This document shows, one piece after another, positions 22,928 to 32,531 of a stretch of DNA of 32,531 nucleotides. Origin of the DNA: Gammaproteobacteria bacterium. Lineage in GTDB: Bacteria; Pseudomonadota; Gammaproteobacteria; Arenicellales; Poriferihabitantaceae. The stretch spans positions 1-32,531 of the forward strand of contig JAJDVC010000199.1 in the NCBI GenBank assembly GCA_022826305.1. The letters run 5' to 3'. The notes beneath the pieces are model-generated. The model made no database searches and was not told the origin of the DNA. It saw only the letters and a list, made by a program, of their open reading frames with translations. Numbering within the stretch: the stretch's first letter is position 1; the number at the start of each line of letters is the position of its first letter. The position numbers and the translations under genes are program-made.

Positions 22928-24157
22928 TTACTCTATTCCGGCAGCGACATGAAGCTCAAACGCATTATGCAACGCACGGACTGCAAGTTCCAGATACTCC
23001 CTGTCTATGGTAACAGAAATCTTGATTTCTGAAGTAGAAATTATCTGAATGTTGATGCCCTTCTCCGACAGGGCACGAAACATGGTTGTCGCAATCCCGG
23101 CATGAGATCGCATGCCGACGCCCACAACGGAGATTTTCGCCAGGCTCGAATCACCGACCACCGTTTCGGCATCAAGCTCCCTCACCACCGGCTCCAGCAG
23201 GGCCAGCGTCCGCTCCAGGTCATCCTGATTGATCGTGAAGGTCAGGTCAGTCAGGGAATCAGTCCCGACATTCTGGACAATCATGTCGACATTGATATGG
23301 GCCTCGGAAACCGGGTTGAGAATACTGTAGGCAATGCCCGGGCGGTCCGGAACACCGCGAATCGTGACCTTGGCCTCGTTGTCGACAGAGGTAATACCGG
23401 AAATCAATGGTCTTTCCATACTCGAATCCTCACAAGATATGAGCGTCCCGACTCCATCCTCGAACGAGGACAGAACCCGGAACGCAACGTCGTATTTGCT
23501 GGCAAATTCCACCGCACGTATCTGCATGACGCGGGCGCCTGCACCGGACAGCTCCAGCATCTCCTCGAATGTCAGGTAGTCAATGCGGCGCGCATTTTCC
23601 ACGATCCGGGGATCAGCCGTATATACTCCGTCCACATCGGTGAATATCCGGCACTCGTCGGCCTTCAGCGCCGCCGCCATGGCAACAGCGGTTGTATCCG
23701 TACCGCCCCGCCCCAGGGTAGTGATGGCGTTTTCGCTGTCGATACCCTGGAATCCGGCAATCACCACAACCTTGCCGGCCTCCAGGTCCGCCATGACCCG
23801 TTCGCCCGATATGTCTTCTATCCTGGCCTTGCCATGAATCGAGTCGGTCTTGATGGGAACCTGGAAACCCGCATAGGAGCGGGCAGGCACACCCAGTTCG
23901 TGCAGTGCCAGTGACATCAGGGCGATCGTCACCTGCTCTCCGGTCGAGACCAGCGTGTCGACCTCGCGGGCAGAAGGACGGGGGCTGATTTCGCCGGCGA
24001 GACCAAGGAGCCGATTGGTCTCCCCGCTCATTGCCGAAACCACCACGACCATCCGGTTCCCTTCCTGCCAGCTGGCCTGTACGCGCCGTGCGATCTTCCT
24101 GATGCGTTCGACAGAACCGACGGATGTGCCGCCGTACTTCTCCACTATCAGTGCCAC
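22928..24157 (-). CDS. lysC: Aspartate kinase
   Basis: Phosphorylates aspartate as the first step towards lysine, threonine and methionine. The protein begins MALIVEKYGGTSVGSVERI (KYGGTSVG signature at 7-14) and has GRGGTDTTAVAMAAALKADEC and the regulatory-junction segment LLSCED-like TLISCEDSSMERPLISGIT. Two ACT domains close the protein, one ending in SLTDLTFTI, the other beginning AKISVVGVGMRSHAGIATTMF. They suggest feedback inhibition by lysine or threonine. At 409 residues it is the monofunctional type found in pseudomonads and relatives, where it also lies between alaS and csrA. The start is GTG with GGAG six bases upstream. Confidence 0.96.
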   Translation of the reverse strand: MALIVEKYGGTSVGSVERIRKIARRVQASWQEGNRMVVVVSAMSGETNRLLGLAGEISPRPSAREVDTLVSTGEQVTIALMSLALHELGVPARSYAGFQVPIKTDSIHGKARIEDISGERVMADLEAGKVVVIAGFQGIDSENAITTLGRGGTDTTAVAMAAALKADECRIFTDVDGVYTADPRIVENARRIDYLTFEEMLELSGAGARVMQIRAVEFASKYDVAFRVLSSFEDGVGTLISCEDSSMERPLISGITSVDNEAKVTIRGVPDRPGIAYSILNPVSEAHINVDMIVQNVGTDSLTDLTFTINQDDLERTLALLEPVVRELDAETVVGDSSLAKISVVGVGMRSHAGIATTMFRALSEKGINIQIISTSEIKISVTIDREYLELAVRALHNAFELHVAAGIE

Positions 24158-24201
24158 AGGTGGACTCCGATGACCAGGCTTTCAGGCATTGCAAGACAGT
24201 C

Positions 24202-26853
<2,652 letters not shown>

Positions 26854-26859
26854 GCCGTC

Positions 26860-27339
26860 TTACCCGTAAAACAGCCTCCTGTACTGTTCGGTCTCCGAAT
26901 CCCTGAAGCCGCGCTGTTTCAGAAAACGGATCTGTTTCATCCACCCTCCGGGGTCGGCCGGAATTCCCGAACCGAATTTGCGGGTTCGTATCTCTTCTAC
27001 CCGTTCCCGCCACAAGCTCTCGTAAGGTTCCATCACGCGTTCGATTGTCTGTACGGCTATATGGTGTCGTTTCAGTTCAACAAGGATCCTGAGCGGTCCC
27101 TTGCCGGCATTGTATCGCGAACGGCACAATGATTCTGCGAACCGGTCATCGGAGAGGGCCCCCTGATCGAGCAGGGATTGCACCACCTGATCACACAGCC
27201 CGGGAGAGGCCCTGTCCTGCAGCTTCCGCCTGATCTCATGGACGCTGTATTCCCGCCTTGACAGCCACGTGCAGGACTGCTCCAGCAACGCGGCCGCATC
27301 ATCCGGCGATCGCCTGACTCCCAAACCGCGTCGTGTCAC
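26860..27339 (-). CDS. recX: Regulatory protein RecX
   Basis: Modulates RecA by capping or destabilising its filaments. The 159-residue protein shows the three-helix repeats typical of RecX: SCTWLSRREYSVHEIRRKLQDR, VVQSLLDQGALSDDRFAESLCRSRYNAGKGPLRI and later WMKQIRFLKQRGFRDSETEQYRRLF. The start is a GTG 16 bases after the recA stop. The position between recA and alaS is the usual one in gammaproteobacteria. Confidence 0.93.
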   Translation of the reverse strand: MTRRGLGVRRSPDDAAALLEQSCTWLSRREYSVHEIRRKLQDRASPGLCDQVVQSLLDQGALSDDRFAESLCRSRYNAGKGPLRILVELKRHHIAVQTIERVMEPYESLWRERVEEIRTRKFGSGIPADPGGWMKQIRFLKQRGFRDSETEQYRRLFYG

Positions 27340-27355
27340 ATCCGTTCAGAACGAA

Positions 27356-28396
27356 TCAGGCATCTTCCGCCTGTGCCGCATCCCTGCCTCCGGAACCGGC
27401 AAGAGGCGGTATGGACTTTCTTTCGCGGATAATCCGCTCTATCTCCTCCGCCATGCCGGAGTTTTCCATGAGAAAGGCCCGGACGTTGTCCCGTCCTTGT
27501 CCAATCCGGTCATCGCCATAGCTGTACCAGGCGCCGGACTTGTCGATGATTCCCAGGTTCACGCCCAGATCGATCAGTTCACCCTCCTTGGAAATGCCCT
27601 CGTTATACAGGATATCGAATTCGGTTTGCCTGAAAGGAGGCGCCAGCTTGTTCTTGACCACCTTGATCCGGGTCTGGTTGCCGAGCACCTCGTCACCCTT
27701 CCTGATGGCCCCGATCCGCCGGATATCCAGCCGTACCGAGGCATAGAACTTCAAGGCATTGCCACCAGTCGTCGTTTCCGGATTGCCGAACATCACACCG
27801 ATCTTCATCCGGATCTGGTTGATGAAAATGACCATGGTGTTCGACCGCTTGATATTGGCAGTCAGCTTGCGCAACGCCTGGGACATCAGTCTCGCCTGCA
27901 ACCCGACATGGCTGTCACCCATGTCACCCTCGATTTCCGCCTTGGGCGTCAGGGCCGCGACAGAGTCGATCACGATGACATCGACGGCCGCCGAACGGAC
28001 CAGCATGTCGGCAATCTCCAGGGCCTGCTCCCCGGTATCGGGCTGGGAAACCAGCAGTTCATCAATATTGACGCCGATCCGCTCTGCATAGGAAGGATCA
28101 AGCGCATGTTCGGCATCGATGAATGCAGCCGTCCCGCCGCTTTTCTGCGCTTCGGCGATTACCGAAAGGGTCATGGTCGTCTTGCCGGACGATTCCGGGC
28201 CATAGATCTCGATCACCCGGCCCCGTGGCAAACCGCCGATCCCGAGTGCAATATCCAGCCCCAGCGACCCGGTTGAGTAGCTCTGGATATCCTCCGCCAC
28301 ATCGGAATCTCCGAGTCGCATGACCGAACCCTTTCCGAACTGGCGATCGATCTGACCCAGTGCGGCGTCTAGCGCCTTTCTCCTGTTTTCATCCAT
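27356..28396 (-). CDS. recA: Recombinase RecA
   Basis: The DNA strand-exchange ATPase, also the co-protease for LexA. The ATG at 28396 gives [30 protein letters not shown]; the track start is a TTG nine codons earlier. Walker A is [12 protein letters not shown], and [41 protein letters not shown] covers Walker B and DNA-binding loop 1. [35 protein letters not shown] covers loop 2. The length is 346 residues, and the C-terminal tail (RDAAQAEDA) is acidic as usual. I see no canonical LexA box (CTGT-N8-ACAG) in the 140 bases upstream. Confidence 0.98.
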   Translation of the reverse strand: MDENRRKALDAALGQIDRQFGKGSVMRLGDSDVAEDIQSYSTGSLGLDIALGIGGLPRGRVIEIYGPESSGKTTMTLSVIAEAQKSGGTAAFIDAEHALDPSYAERIGVNIDELLVSQPDTGEQALEIADMLVRSAAVDVIVIDSVAALTPKAEIEGDMGDSHVGLQARLMSQALRKLTANIKRSNTMVIFINQIRMKIGVMFGNPETTTGGNALKFYASVRLDIRRIGAIRKGDEVLGNQTRIKVVKNKLAPPFRQTEFDILYNEGISKEGELIDLGVNLGIIDKSGAWYSYGDDRIGQGRDNVRAFLMENSGMAEEIERIIRERKSIPPLAGSGGRDAAQAEDA

Positions 28397-28537
28397 ATCG
28401 TTTCTCTTTCTGACATCGTTCAACCAGCCGGAACAGGAACGAACCTGCGGCCCTTTCCGGAACGGGGAACGGATTATCCCACATGCGTCACCAATGAACC
28501 AGCATCATCCGTACGCCCTCGTGCCGGGGCCTGCAAT

Positions 28538-29047
28538 TCACCCGCGCAGATCGGCAGGCCGGACAAGCTCCCGCAAGGCAACCGCTCCCGTGCTGCCGGA
28601 GTCCATGTCCAGAACAGCGATTGCAGCTGTCGTCATCAGCTTGCCACAGGCACTGGACCGGGCATGCGGACAAAAGTGCAGGAGCAAGTCATCCAGGGTC
28701 GGATTGTGTCCAACCAGCATCAATCGATCATACTCCCCGAATCCCCCGTCAATCATGTCCAGAACAGAACCCCGGGACGCCAGGTACAGTGACCGGGTAC
28801 AGCGTATCTTGGGGTCATGCCCCTTCCAGCCGGGCGTCGTGCTCGCCAGTTCAAGCGTCTCTGTCGTTCTGCCGGCATCGGAACACAGGACAAGATCCGG
28901 CAGGTAACCGGAATCCGCCAGCCATTGCCCCATGATTGGAGCATCCCTTCTTCCCCGGTGGTTCAATGGCCTCTCGTGATCCGTCGGTGTGCCGCTGTAC
29001 CAGTCGGACTTGGCATGGCGGAACAGGATCAGTTGCTTGTGTAACAC
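28538..29047 (-). CDS. sixA: SixA-like histidine phosphatase
   Basis: A small histidine-phosphatase superfamily protein; SixA removes phosphate from histidine phosphotransfer domains. The catalytic motif is LILFRHAKSDW (RHA near the N-terminus), with LNHRGRRDAPIMGQWL, VLCSDAGRTTETLEL and the second histidine in RLMLVGHNPTLDDLLLHF. I set the start at a GTG (29047), which gives 169 residues and leaves room for the divergent promoter region. The track's ATG at 29110 would overlap the start of the opposite gene and add 21 residues absent from the family. It reads towards recA, 141 bases away. Confidence 0.85.
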   Translation of the reverse strand: MLHKQLILFRHAKSDWYSGTPTDHERPLNHRGRRDAPIMGQWLADSGYLPDLVLCSDAGRTTETLELASTTPGWKGHDPKIRCTRSLYLASRGSVLDMIDGGFGEYDRLMLVGHNPTLDDLLLHFCPHARSSACGKLMTTAAIAVLDMDSGSTGAVALRELVRPADLRG

Positions 29048-29064
29048 GGCATGTGATGTCCGGG

Positions 29065-29084
29065 TAGAATACACTTCGATTCTA
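29065..29084. promoter_or_regulatory. Candidate symmetrical divergent promoter between sixA and the methyltransferase
   Basis: TAGAAT-ACACTTCG-ATTCTA is a perfect 6-base inverted repeat, so a -10-like TAGAAT faces each way. Start points would then lie about 25 bases from each gene's GTG. No good -35 boxes are visible, so the site may depend on an activator or may be a coincidence. Confidence 0.35.
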
Positions 29085-29103
29085 AACCATCTGCAGCCAG
29101 CTC

Positions 29104-29937
29104 GTGACATTCAGGACAAGGCCTCCGAAACCCCCACCACCCGGCACGCTGGCCAGCAGGGCCGACAAGCACCGATGCTACGAAATCTCCGTGCAGGACC
29201 CGGTTGCCGAAATCGACATGATCGACATGACTTACAGGGTGTTGCGGGGGAAAACGGCAACCGTGCTGCGGGAAGATTTCTGTGGTACCGCCAACACGAG
29301 TTGCGAATGGGTGAGAAGGCGCACGGACAACCGTGCGGTGAGCATCGATATCGACCCGGAGGTTCTGGAATGGGCCAGAAGAAACAACGTGGCCCGACTC
29401 CGTTCCTCCCAGCGCGAACGCATCGACATCTGGAAGACCGACGTCATGGATTTCCGCCACGGCAAGGCCGATGTCATCCTTGCCATGAACTTCAGCTACC
29501 AGTTGTTCAAGACCCGTGCCGAACTCGGAACCTATTTCTCCAGGGCCCGGGAGGGTCTGGCCGATGACGGCGTACTTTTCATCGACGCATACGGTGGATA
29601 CGAATCCTGCCGCAGAAATCGTGAAAAGACCCGGCTGGAGCAGTTCACCTATTACTGGGACCAGGCGAAATTCGACCCGATGTCCGGCCACATGCTGTGC
29701 TACATCCATTTCCGGTTCCGCGACAAGTCATGGCTGAAACGTGCGTTTTCCTACTGCTGGCGACTGTATACCCTGCCTGAACTCAGGGAGATGCTGGACG
29801 AAGCCGGTTTCAGCAGGGTTACCGTCTACTGGGAAGGCACGGACGAGGAGACCGGGGAGGGAAACGGCATATTCACGCCTGCCGGGCACGGACAGGACGA
29901 TCCGGCCTGGATCGTTTACATCTCTGCGGAAAAATGA
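29104..29937 (+). CDS. Class I SAM-dependent methyltransferase, substrate unknown
   Basis: A 277-residue protein with a Rossmann-type methyltransferase core. ATVLREDFCGTANTSCEWVRR (about 53-73) replaces the usual glycine-rich motif I with an EDFCGTA form seen in one bacterial subfamily. AVSIDIDPEVLEWARRNN follows as motif II, and DVILAMNFSYQLFKTRAEL as motif IV. A CyaY-like or secretion signal is not seen. The substrate cannot be deduced. The start is a GTG 27 bases from a candidate -10 box. It faces away from sixA and converges on the MFS gene, with only 52 bases between the two stop codons. Confidence 0.8.
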   Translation: MTFRTRPPKPPPPGTLASRADKHRCYEISVQDPVAEIDMIDMTYRVLRGKTATVLREDFCGTANTSCEWVRRRTDNRAVSIDIDPEVLEWARRNNVARLRSSQRERIDIWKTDVMDFRHGKADVILAMNFSYQLFKTRAELGTYFSRAREGLADDGVLFIDAYGGYESCRRNREKTRLEQFTYYWDQAKFDPMSGHMLCYIHFRFRDKSWLKRAFSYCWRLYTLPELREMLDEAGFSRVTVYWEGTDEETGEGNGIFTPAGHGQDDPAWIVYISAEK

Positions 29938-29989
29938 CCGTCTCCGGAGAAACCCGGTACTGCATCGACCCTCTTCCGCCTCCCCGTGC

Positions 29990-31225
29990 CTATGCGGCTT
30001 CTCCGCCTCTGCCCGTACCCCTGGAGAACCTCAGCCCAAGAGCCAGCACAATCGAGGCGGCAGACAATACGGCTGACAGCAGAAATGCAAGGGAAAGATC
30101 GATTTCCCCGGCCAGTCCGGACAACAGGGCGCCGAGCGCCCCTACGCCATCCAGAATGGCGAACACCAGCCCCATGGTGGTGGATTCCGAATCTCCCGAA
30201 AACTCAACTGCAGCAGCGAGGATCACCGGACGTATTGCGGTCAGCAGGGAAGCGGCGCCAACCAGCGAGACGATGAACGGCAGAAACCCGGAAAGCAGTC
30301 CTGCGGCGCCTGCACACACGGCTGCAAGACCGACCGTTCCGATCAGCAACGCCTTGCGTCCGGCAATATCGGAAATCTTGCCGACGAAAGGCTGGCACAG
30401 GGTACCGAACACCAGCATCCCGGCAAACACGATGGAAGCGTTGAAGGTATCGAACCCGTATCGCTGCTGCAGAATGACCGGCGTCATTGACAACAACGCG
30501 TACAGGGCCATGTTGTAGCAGACCATCACGCCCACCATGCACAGTCCCCTGGATGAACTCCAGAGCCGCACCAGTTTCCTCAGGTCCGTGATCGACAGCC
30601 TCTTTCCGCATGCCGCCGGAATTCTCGGCGCTATGAACACGAACGCAAACCCCATCAGCAAGGCAGGGATGATCAGCAACTGCAAACTGGTCTGCCAGCT
30701 GAAGTATCCAAGCAGAAAGCCCATGCTCAACGGCCCCAGGATTTCCGCACCGATGCTGCCGCCCATGGCGTGAATGCCAAGCGCCTGGGCCCTTCGGCTG
30801 GGCAGGGTCTTGACCAGCACTCCGGTTGCGACCGGATGCCAGAACGCATCGCCCATGACCCCGACTGCCAGCAACAGGGTTATGGGCCAGAATCCTGGCA
30901 CGAGGGTGCTGACGAAATACCCTGCCGCAACCCACCAGAACGTGACCAGCATCAGGAGACCCTGATTCGAAACCCGGTCGGCAATTATGCCTGCCGGAAT
31001 ATAGGTAAGGCCGGCGGCAATACCGTTCACGGCCAGAATAATGCCGATTTCGGCAGGACCGAGCCCCATGCTCACCGCAACCGCAGGCGCAATGATCCAG
31101 ATCGTTCCACCGACCCAGTCATTGACCAGATGACCCAAGGTAAGCACCTCCAGCAGAAACCTGTTCCTGACAATGACTGAAGATCCGTTGGCCAGAACGG
31201 CAGGATCCGCTTCAGAGCGTGCCAT
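29990..31225 (-). CDS. MFS transporter (Fsr-like drug or metabolite exporter)
   Basis: A 411-residue major facilitator protein with about twelve hydrophobic helices. The first helix HLVNDWVGGTIWIIAPAVA and the loop IPAGIIADRVSNQGLL (motif A-like) resemble the fosmidomycin-resistance branch. QPFVGKISDIAGRKALLIG is the matching motif in the second half. The short basic C-terminus ends SRGTGRGGEAA. The substrate is unknown. The gene is monocistronic, convergent with the methyltransferase gene, and followed upstream by the IS5 remnant. Confidence 0.88.
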   Translation of the reverse strand: MARSEADPAVLANGSSVIVRNRFLLEVLTLGHLVNDWVGGTIWIIAPAVAVSMGLGPAEIGIILAVNGIAAGLTYIPAGIIADRVSNQGLLMLVTFWWVAAGYFVSTLVPGFWPITLLLAVGVMGDAFWHPVATGVLVKTLPSRRAQALGIHAMGGSIGAEILGPLSMGFLLGYFSWQTSLQLLIIPALLMGFAFVFIAPRIPAACGKRLSITDLRKLVRLWSSSRGLCMVGVMVCYNMALYALLSMTPVILQQRYGFDTFNASIVFAGMLVFGTLCQPFVGKISDIAGRKALLIGTVGLAAVCAGAAGLLSGFLPFIVSLVGAASLLTAIRPVILAAAVEFSGDSESTTMGLVFAILDGVGALGALLSGLAGEIDLSLAFLLSAVLSAASIVLALGLRFSRGTGRGGEAA

Positions 31226-31364
31226 GATGCATACCCGGCCTGATGGGGAGAATCAGGCAGTATAGCAGTTCTGCCGCCAGCGCAGTAACAGCATGTTGCT
31301 CGTGACAAATGTGTATCCACATGCCAGCAAGGCGGAAGTTTCATCAGACAGTGTCTGGGCCCTG

Positions 31365-31716
31365 TTAACTCAAACGCAGGAATTCGACGATGAGTTCGAA
31401 GGTGACGAAGCCGAGGAACATGACATCGGGCCTGTGAAGCGCGAGAAGATCCTGCGGAATCCCCTGAACCGTCGGAACAGGCGCTCGATCTCGTTGCGCC
31501 GCCGGTACAGTTGCCGATCGTACTGCCAGGGCGCGCACCGATTCCGCTTCGGCGGAACCACCGGCCTGAACCTCCGCTCCCGGATCAGCTGGCGGGTCGC
31601 GTCGTCTTCGTACGCCCGATCCATGAGCAGGACCGGTCTGTCCGCCGGTCGCGTCAGAGCCTGCCCTGCCCAGACCTTGGGCAGAGCCCTGATCAGGGCC
31701 CTGGAAACCCGTTGCC
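31365..31716 (-). pseudogene. IS5-family transposase, C-terminal fragment with frameshift
   Basis: The frame reads RPVLLMDRAYEDDATRQLIRERRFRPVVPPKRNR, then YDRQLYRRRNEIERLFRRFRGFRRIFSRF, the second half of the DDE domain including the catalytic glutamate. After SRF a one-base loss throws it out of frame; the proper ending (DVMFLGFVTFELIVEFLRLS and TAA) is in the neighbouring frame. GGGCCCTGTTAAC just beyond may be the element's terminal repeat. The N-terminal half is missing and is replaced by a toxin-antitoxin remnant, creating the 204-residue chimeric ORF in the track. Confidence 0.8.
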
Positions 31717-31771
31717 GACCTGCCGGAACGTCTTTTAATCTCTCAGTATCTTTCGGGCGCTTCCGACGATG

Positions 31772-32076
31772 CGTCCCCAGTCCCGCGACCTGCGTCGGGG
31801 CACGGTCGGGAAATTCAACTGTCATTTTCAGCCTTCCGCCCATGGCTCCGATATGGCTGCACAGCGTCGATATCATGAGATCGCTGCGCTTTTCCATCTG
31901 GGCAACGGTTGCCTGACGAATGCCCGGGGTCCTGGCAAGCTGGACCTGGGTGAGTGCCCTTGTGCAGTTCCTGAAGGGTTTCATACTCCTCTGTGCAGGC
32001 GCCTGGCCTCGGCATCGATCCTCGCGCGGCGTTCCGGTGTGAACTCGCTCATGATGTCGTTTGATGCAGTTGTCAT
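31772..32076 (-). pseudogene. HigA-like XRE antitoxin, frameshifted
   Basis: The ATG at 32076 gives MTTASNDIMSEFTPERRARIDAEARRLHR, then a frameshift leads to EEYETLQELHK, and another to ALTQVQLARTPGIRQATVAQMEKRSDLMISTLCSHIGAMGGRLKMTVEFPDR. The last part is a complete XRE helix-turn-helix typical of the higBA-type antitoxins that follow their toxin. Beyond VAGLG the frame fuses to the IS5 fragment. Two frameshifts make it non-functional unless the assembly is faulty here. Confidence 0.8.
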
Positions 32077-32081
32077 GATAC

Positions 32082-32434
32082 TCACCCTTTCATTTCATCA
32101 AGATGGATGTCGAACCGCTCATCGGTCTTCGCAAGTAGTTGCCTGTAAAACCGCTTCTCGCTCATTCCTGACTTATCGCCAGCTACCAGAAGGACAGCTT
32201 TCGATCAGGATCAAAGGCGAAGGCAATCCACCAAACCCCGTCATTTGCATTGCACCTCATATCCTTCATGTTCGCGTGCTTCGATCCAGCAAGGTGTCAG
32301 CATGCGGCCTGCCGAGTCGTGGACCTTCGCGCTCCAGAAGCCTGATACGGGCGGCCATGGCATCCTGAACGGTTTCAGGATAAGCCTTGAACTCCGTCAC
32401 ACAAGGTGTCAACGAAAACGACTGCCCAGTCCAT
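32082..32434 (-). pseudogene. HigB-like RelE-superfamily toxin, frameshifted
   Basis: The reading begins MDWAVVFVDTL and changes frame to give TEFKAYPETVQDAMAARIRLLEREGPRLGRPHADTL. It changes again to give ANMKDMRCNANDGVWWIAFAFDPDRK, and again to VAGDKSGMSEKRFYRQLLAKTDERFDIHLDEMKG. Together these are a nearly complete HigB-type mRNA interferase (LGRPHADTL and RFYRQLL motifs). At least three frameshifts separate the pieces. It sits just upstream of the antitoxin remnant, the usual toxin-first order. Confidence 0.8.
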
Positions 32435-32511
32435 ACCCGGAATATGGCTTGAATACCATAATATCTGAAAATCTGTATTTTCTGGTTGCGCGAATCCAAC
32501 TGATCATGCTT

Positions 32512-32531
32512 CCTAACCCGAAAAATGCATG
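32512..32531 (+). mobile_element. Probable left terminus of an IS1380-type element at window edge
   Basis: CCTAACCCGAAAAATGCATG ends the window. Its last 15 bases are identical to 18568-18582, where they precede an IS1380-type transposase start by about 75 bases. The body of this second copy would lie to the right of the window. Confidence 0.5.

Noticed and set aside
31293-31916. 207-residue plus-strand ORF
   Set aside because: It is the antisense of the IS5 and HigA remnants.

Overview
The window most likely comes from a gammaproteobacterium with moderately high GC. The best evidence is the minus-strand run sixA - recA - recX - alaS - lysC - csrA - tRNA-Ser(GCU), a gammaproteobacterial gene order. 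The density of insertion-sequence remnants, toxin-antitoxin genes and disrupted genes, and a secreted Calx-beta type protein, would fit a host-associated or community-living lineage, but that is inference. The exact genus cannot be read from the sequence.

Layout, left to right. (1) 1-825: the 5' part of a minus-strand gene for a secreted Calx-beta repeat protein, running off the left edge. It is preceded by nine perfect copies of an 8-bp repeat lying between a well-placed ribosome-binding site and the open frame. (2) 826-1904: mostly non-coding, with an IS630-like N-terminal remnant. (3) 1905-14041: a tightly packed minus-strand cobalamin operon, read as cbtB - cbtA - chlID-type chelatase - cobO - cobB/cbiA - NiCoT/UreH-like permease - cbiD - cobK - cobH - cobL (cbiET) - cobI - cbiG - cobJ - cobM. 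Most neighbours overlap by 1-8 bases. Together these import cobalt, carry the corrin ring from precorrin-2 to cobyrinate a,c-diamide and adenosylate it. (4) 14.1-22.2 kb: an accessory island, visibly more AT-rich in its left part. It holds two ~158-bp direct repeats bracketing a plus-strand cassette (D12 adenine methyltransferase, ParB-like protein, PD-(D/E)XK nuclease with a QxK motif, and a fourth ORF cut by an IS1380-type remnant). It then carries a vapBC pair with a perfect inverted-repeat operator, a dead Ser/Thr kinase gene and a membrane-anchored DUF4041/GIY-YIG protein. (5) 22.4-29.1 kb: the housekeeping block from tRNA-Ser to recA and sixA. (6) 29.1-31.2 kb: a methyltransferase and an MFS exporter. 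(7) 31.3-32.5 kb: a wrecked higBA toxin-antitoxin pair joined to an IS5-family transposase fragment, with an IS1380-like end at the very last base.

The most promising undescribed system is the methyltransferase / ParB-like / QxK-nuclease cassette (15.2-18.6 kb), which has the parts of a restriction-modification-like defence unit with an unusual ParB partner. The second is the octanucleotide repeat that could switch the secreted Calx-beta protein on and off by frame. The island sits directly against the 3' end of tRNA-Ser, a common integration site, although I see no integrase and no duplicated attachment site.
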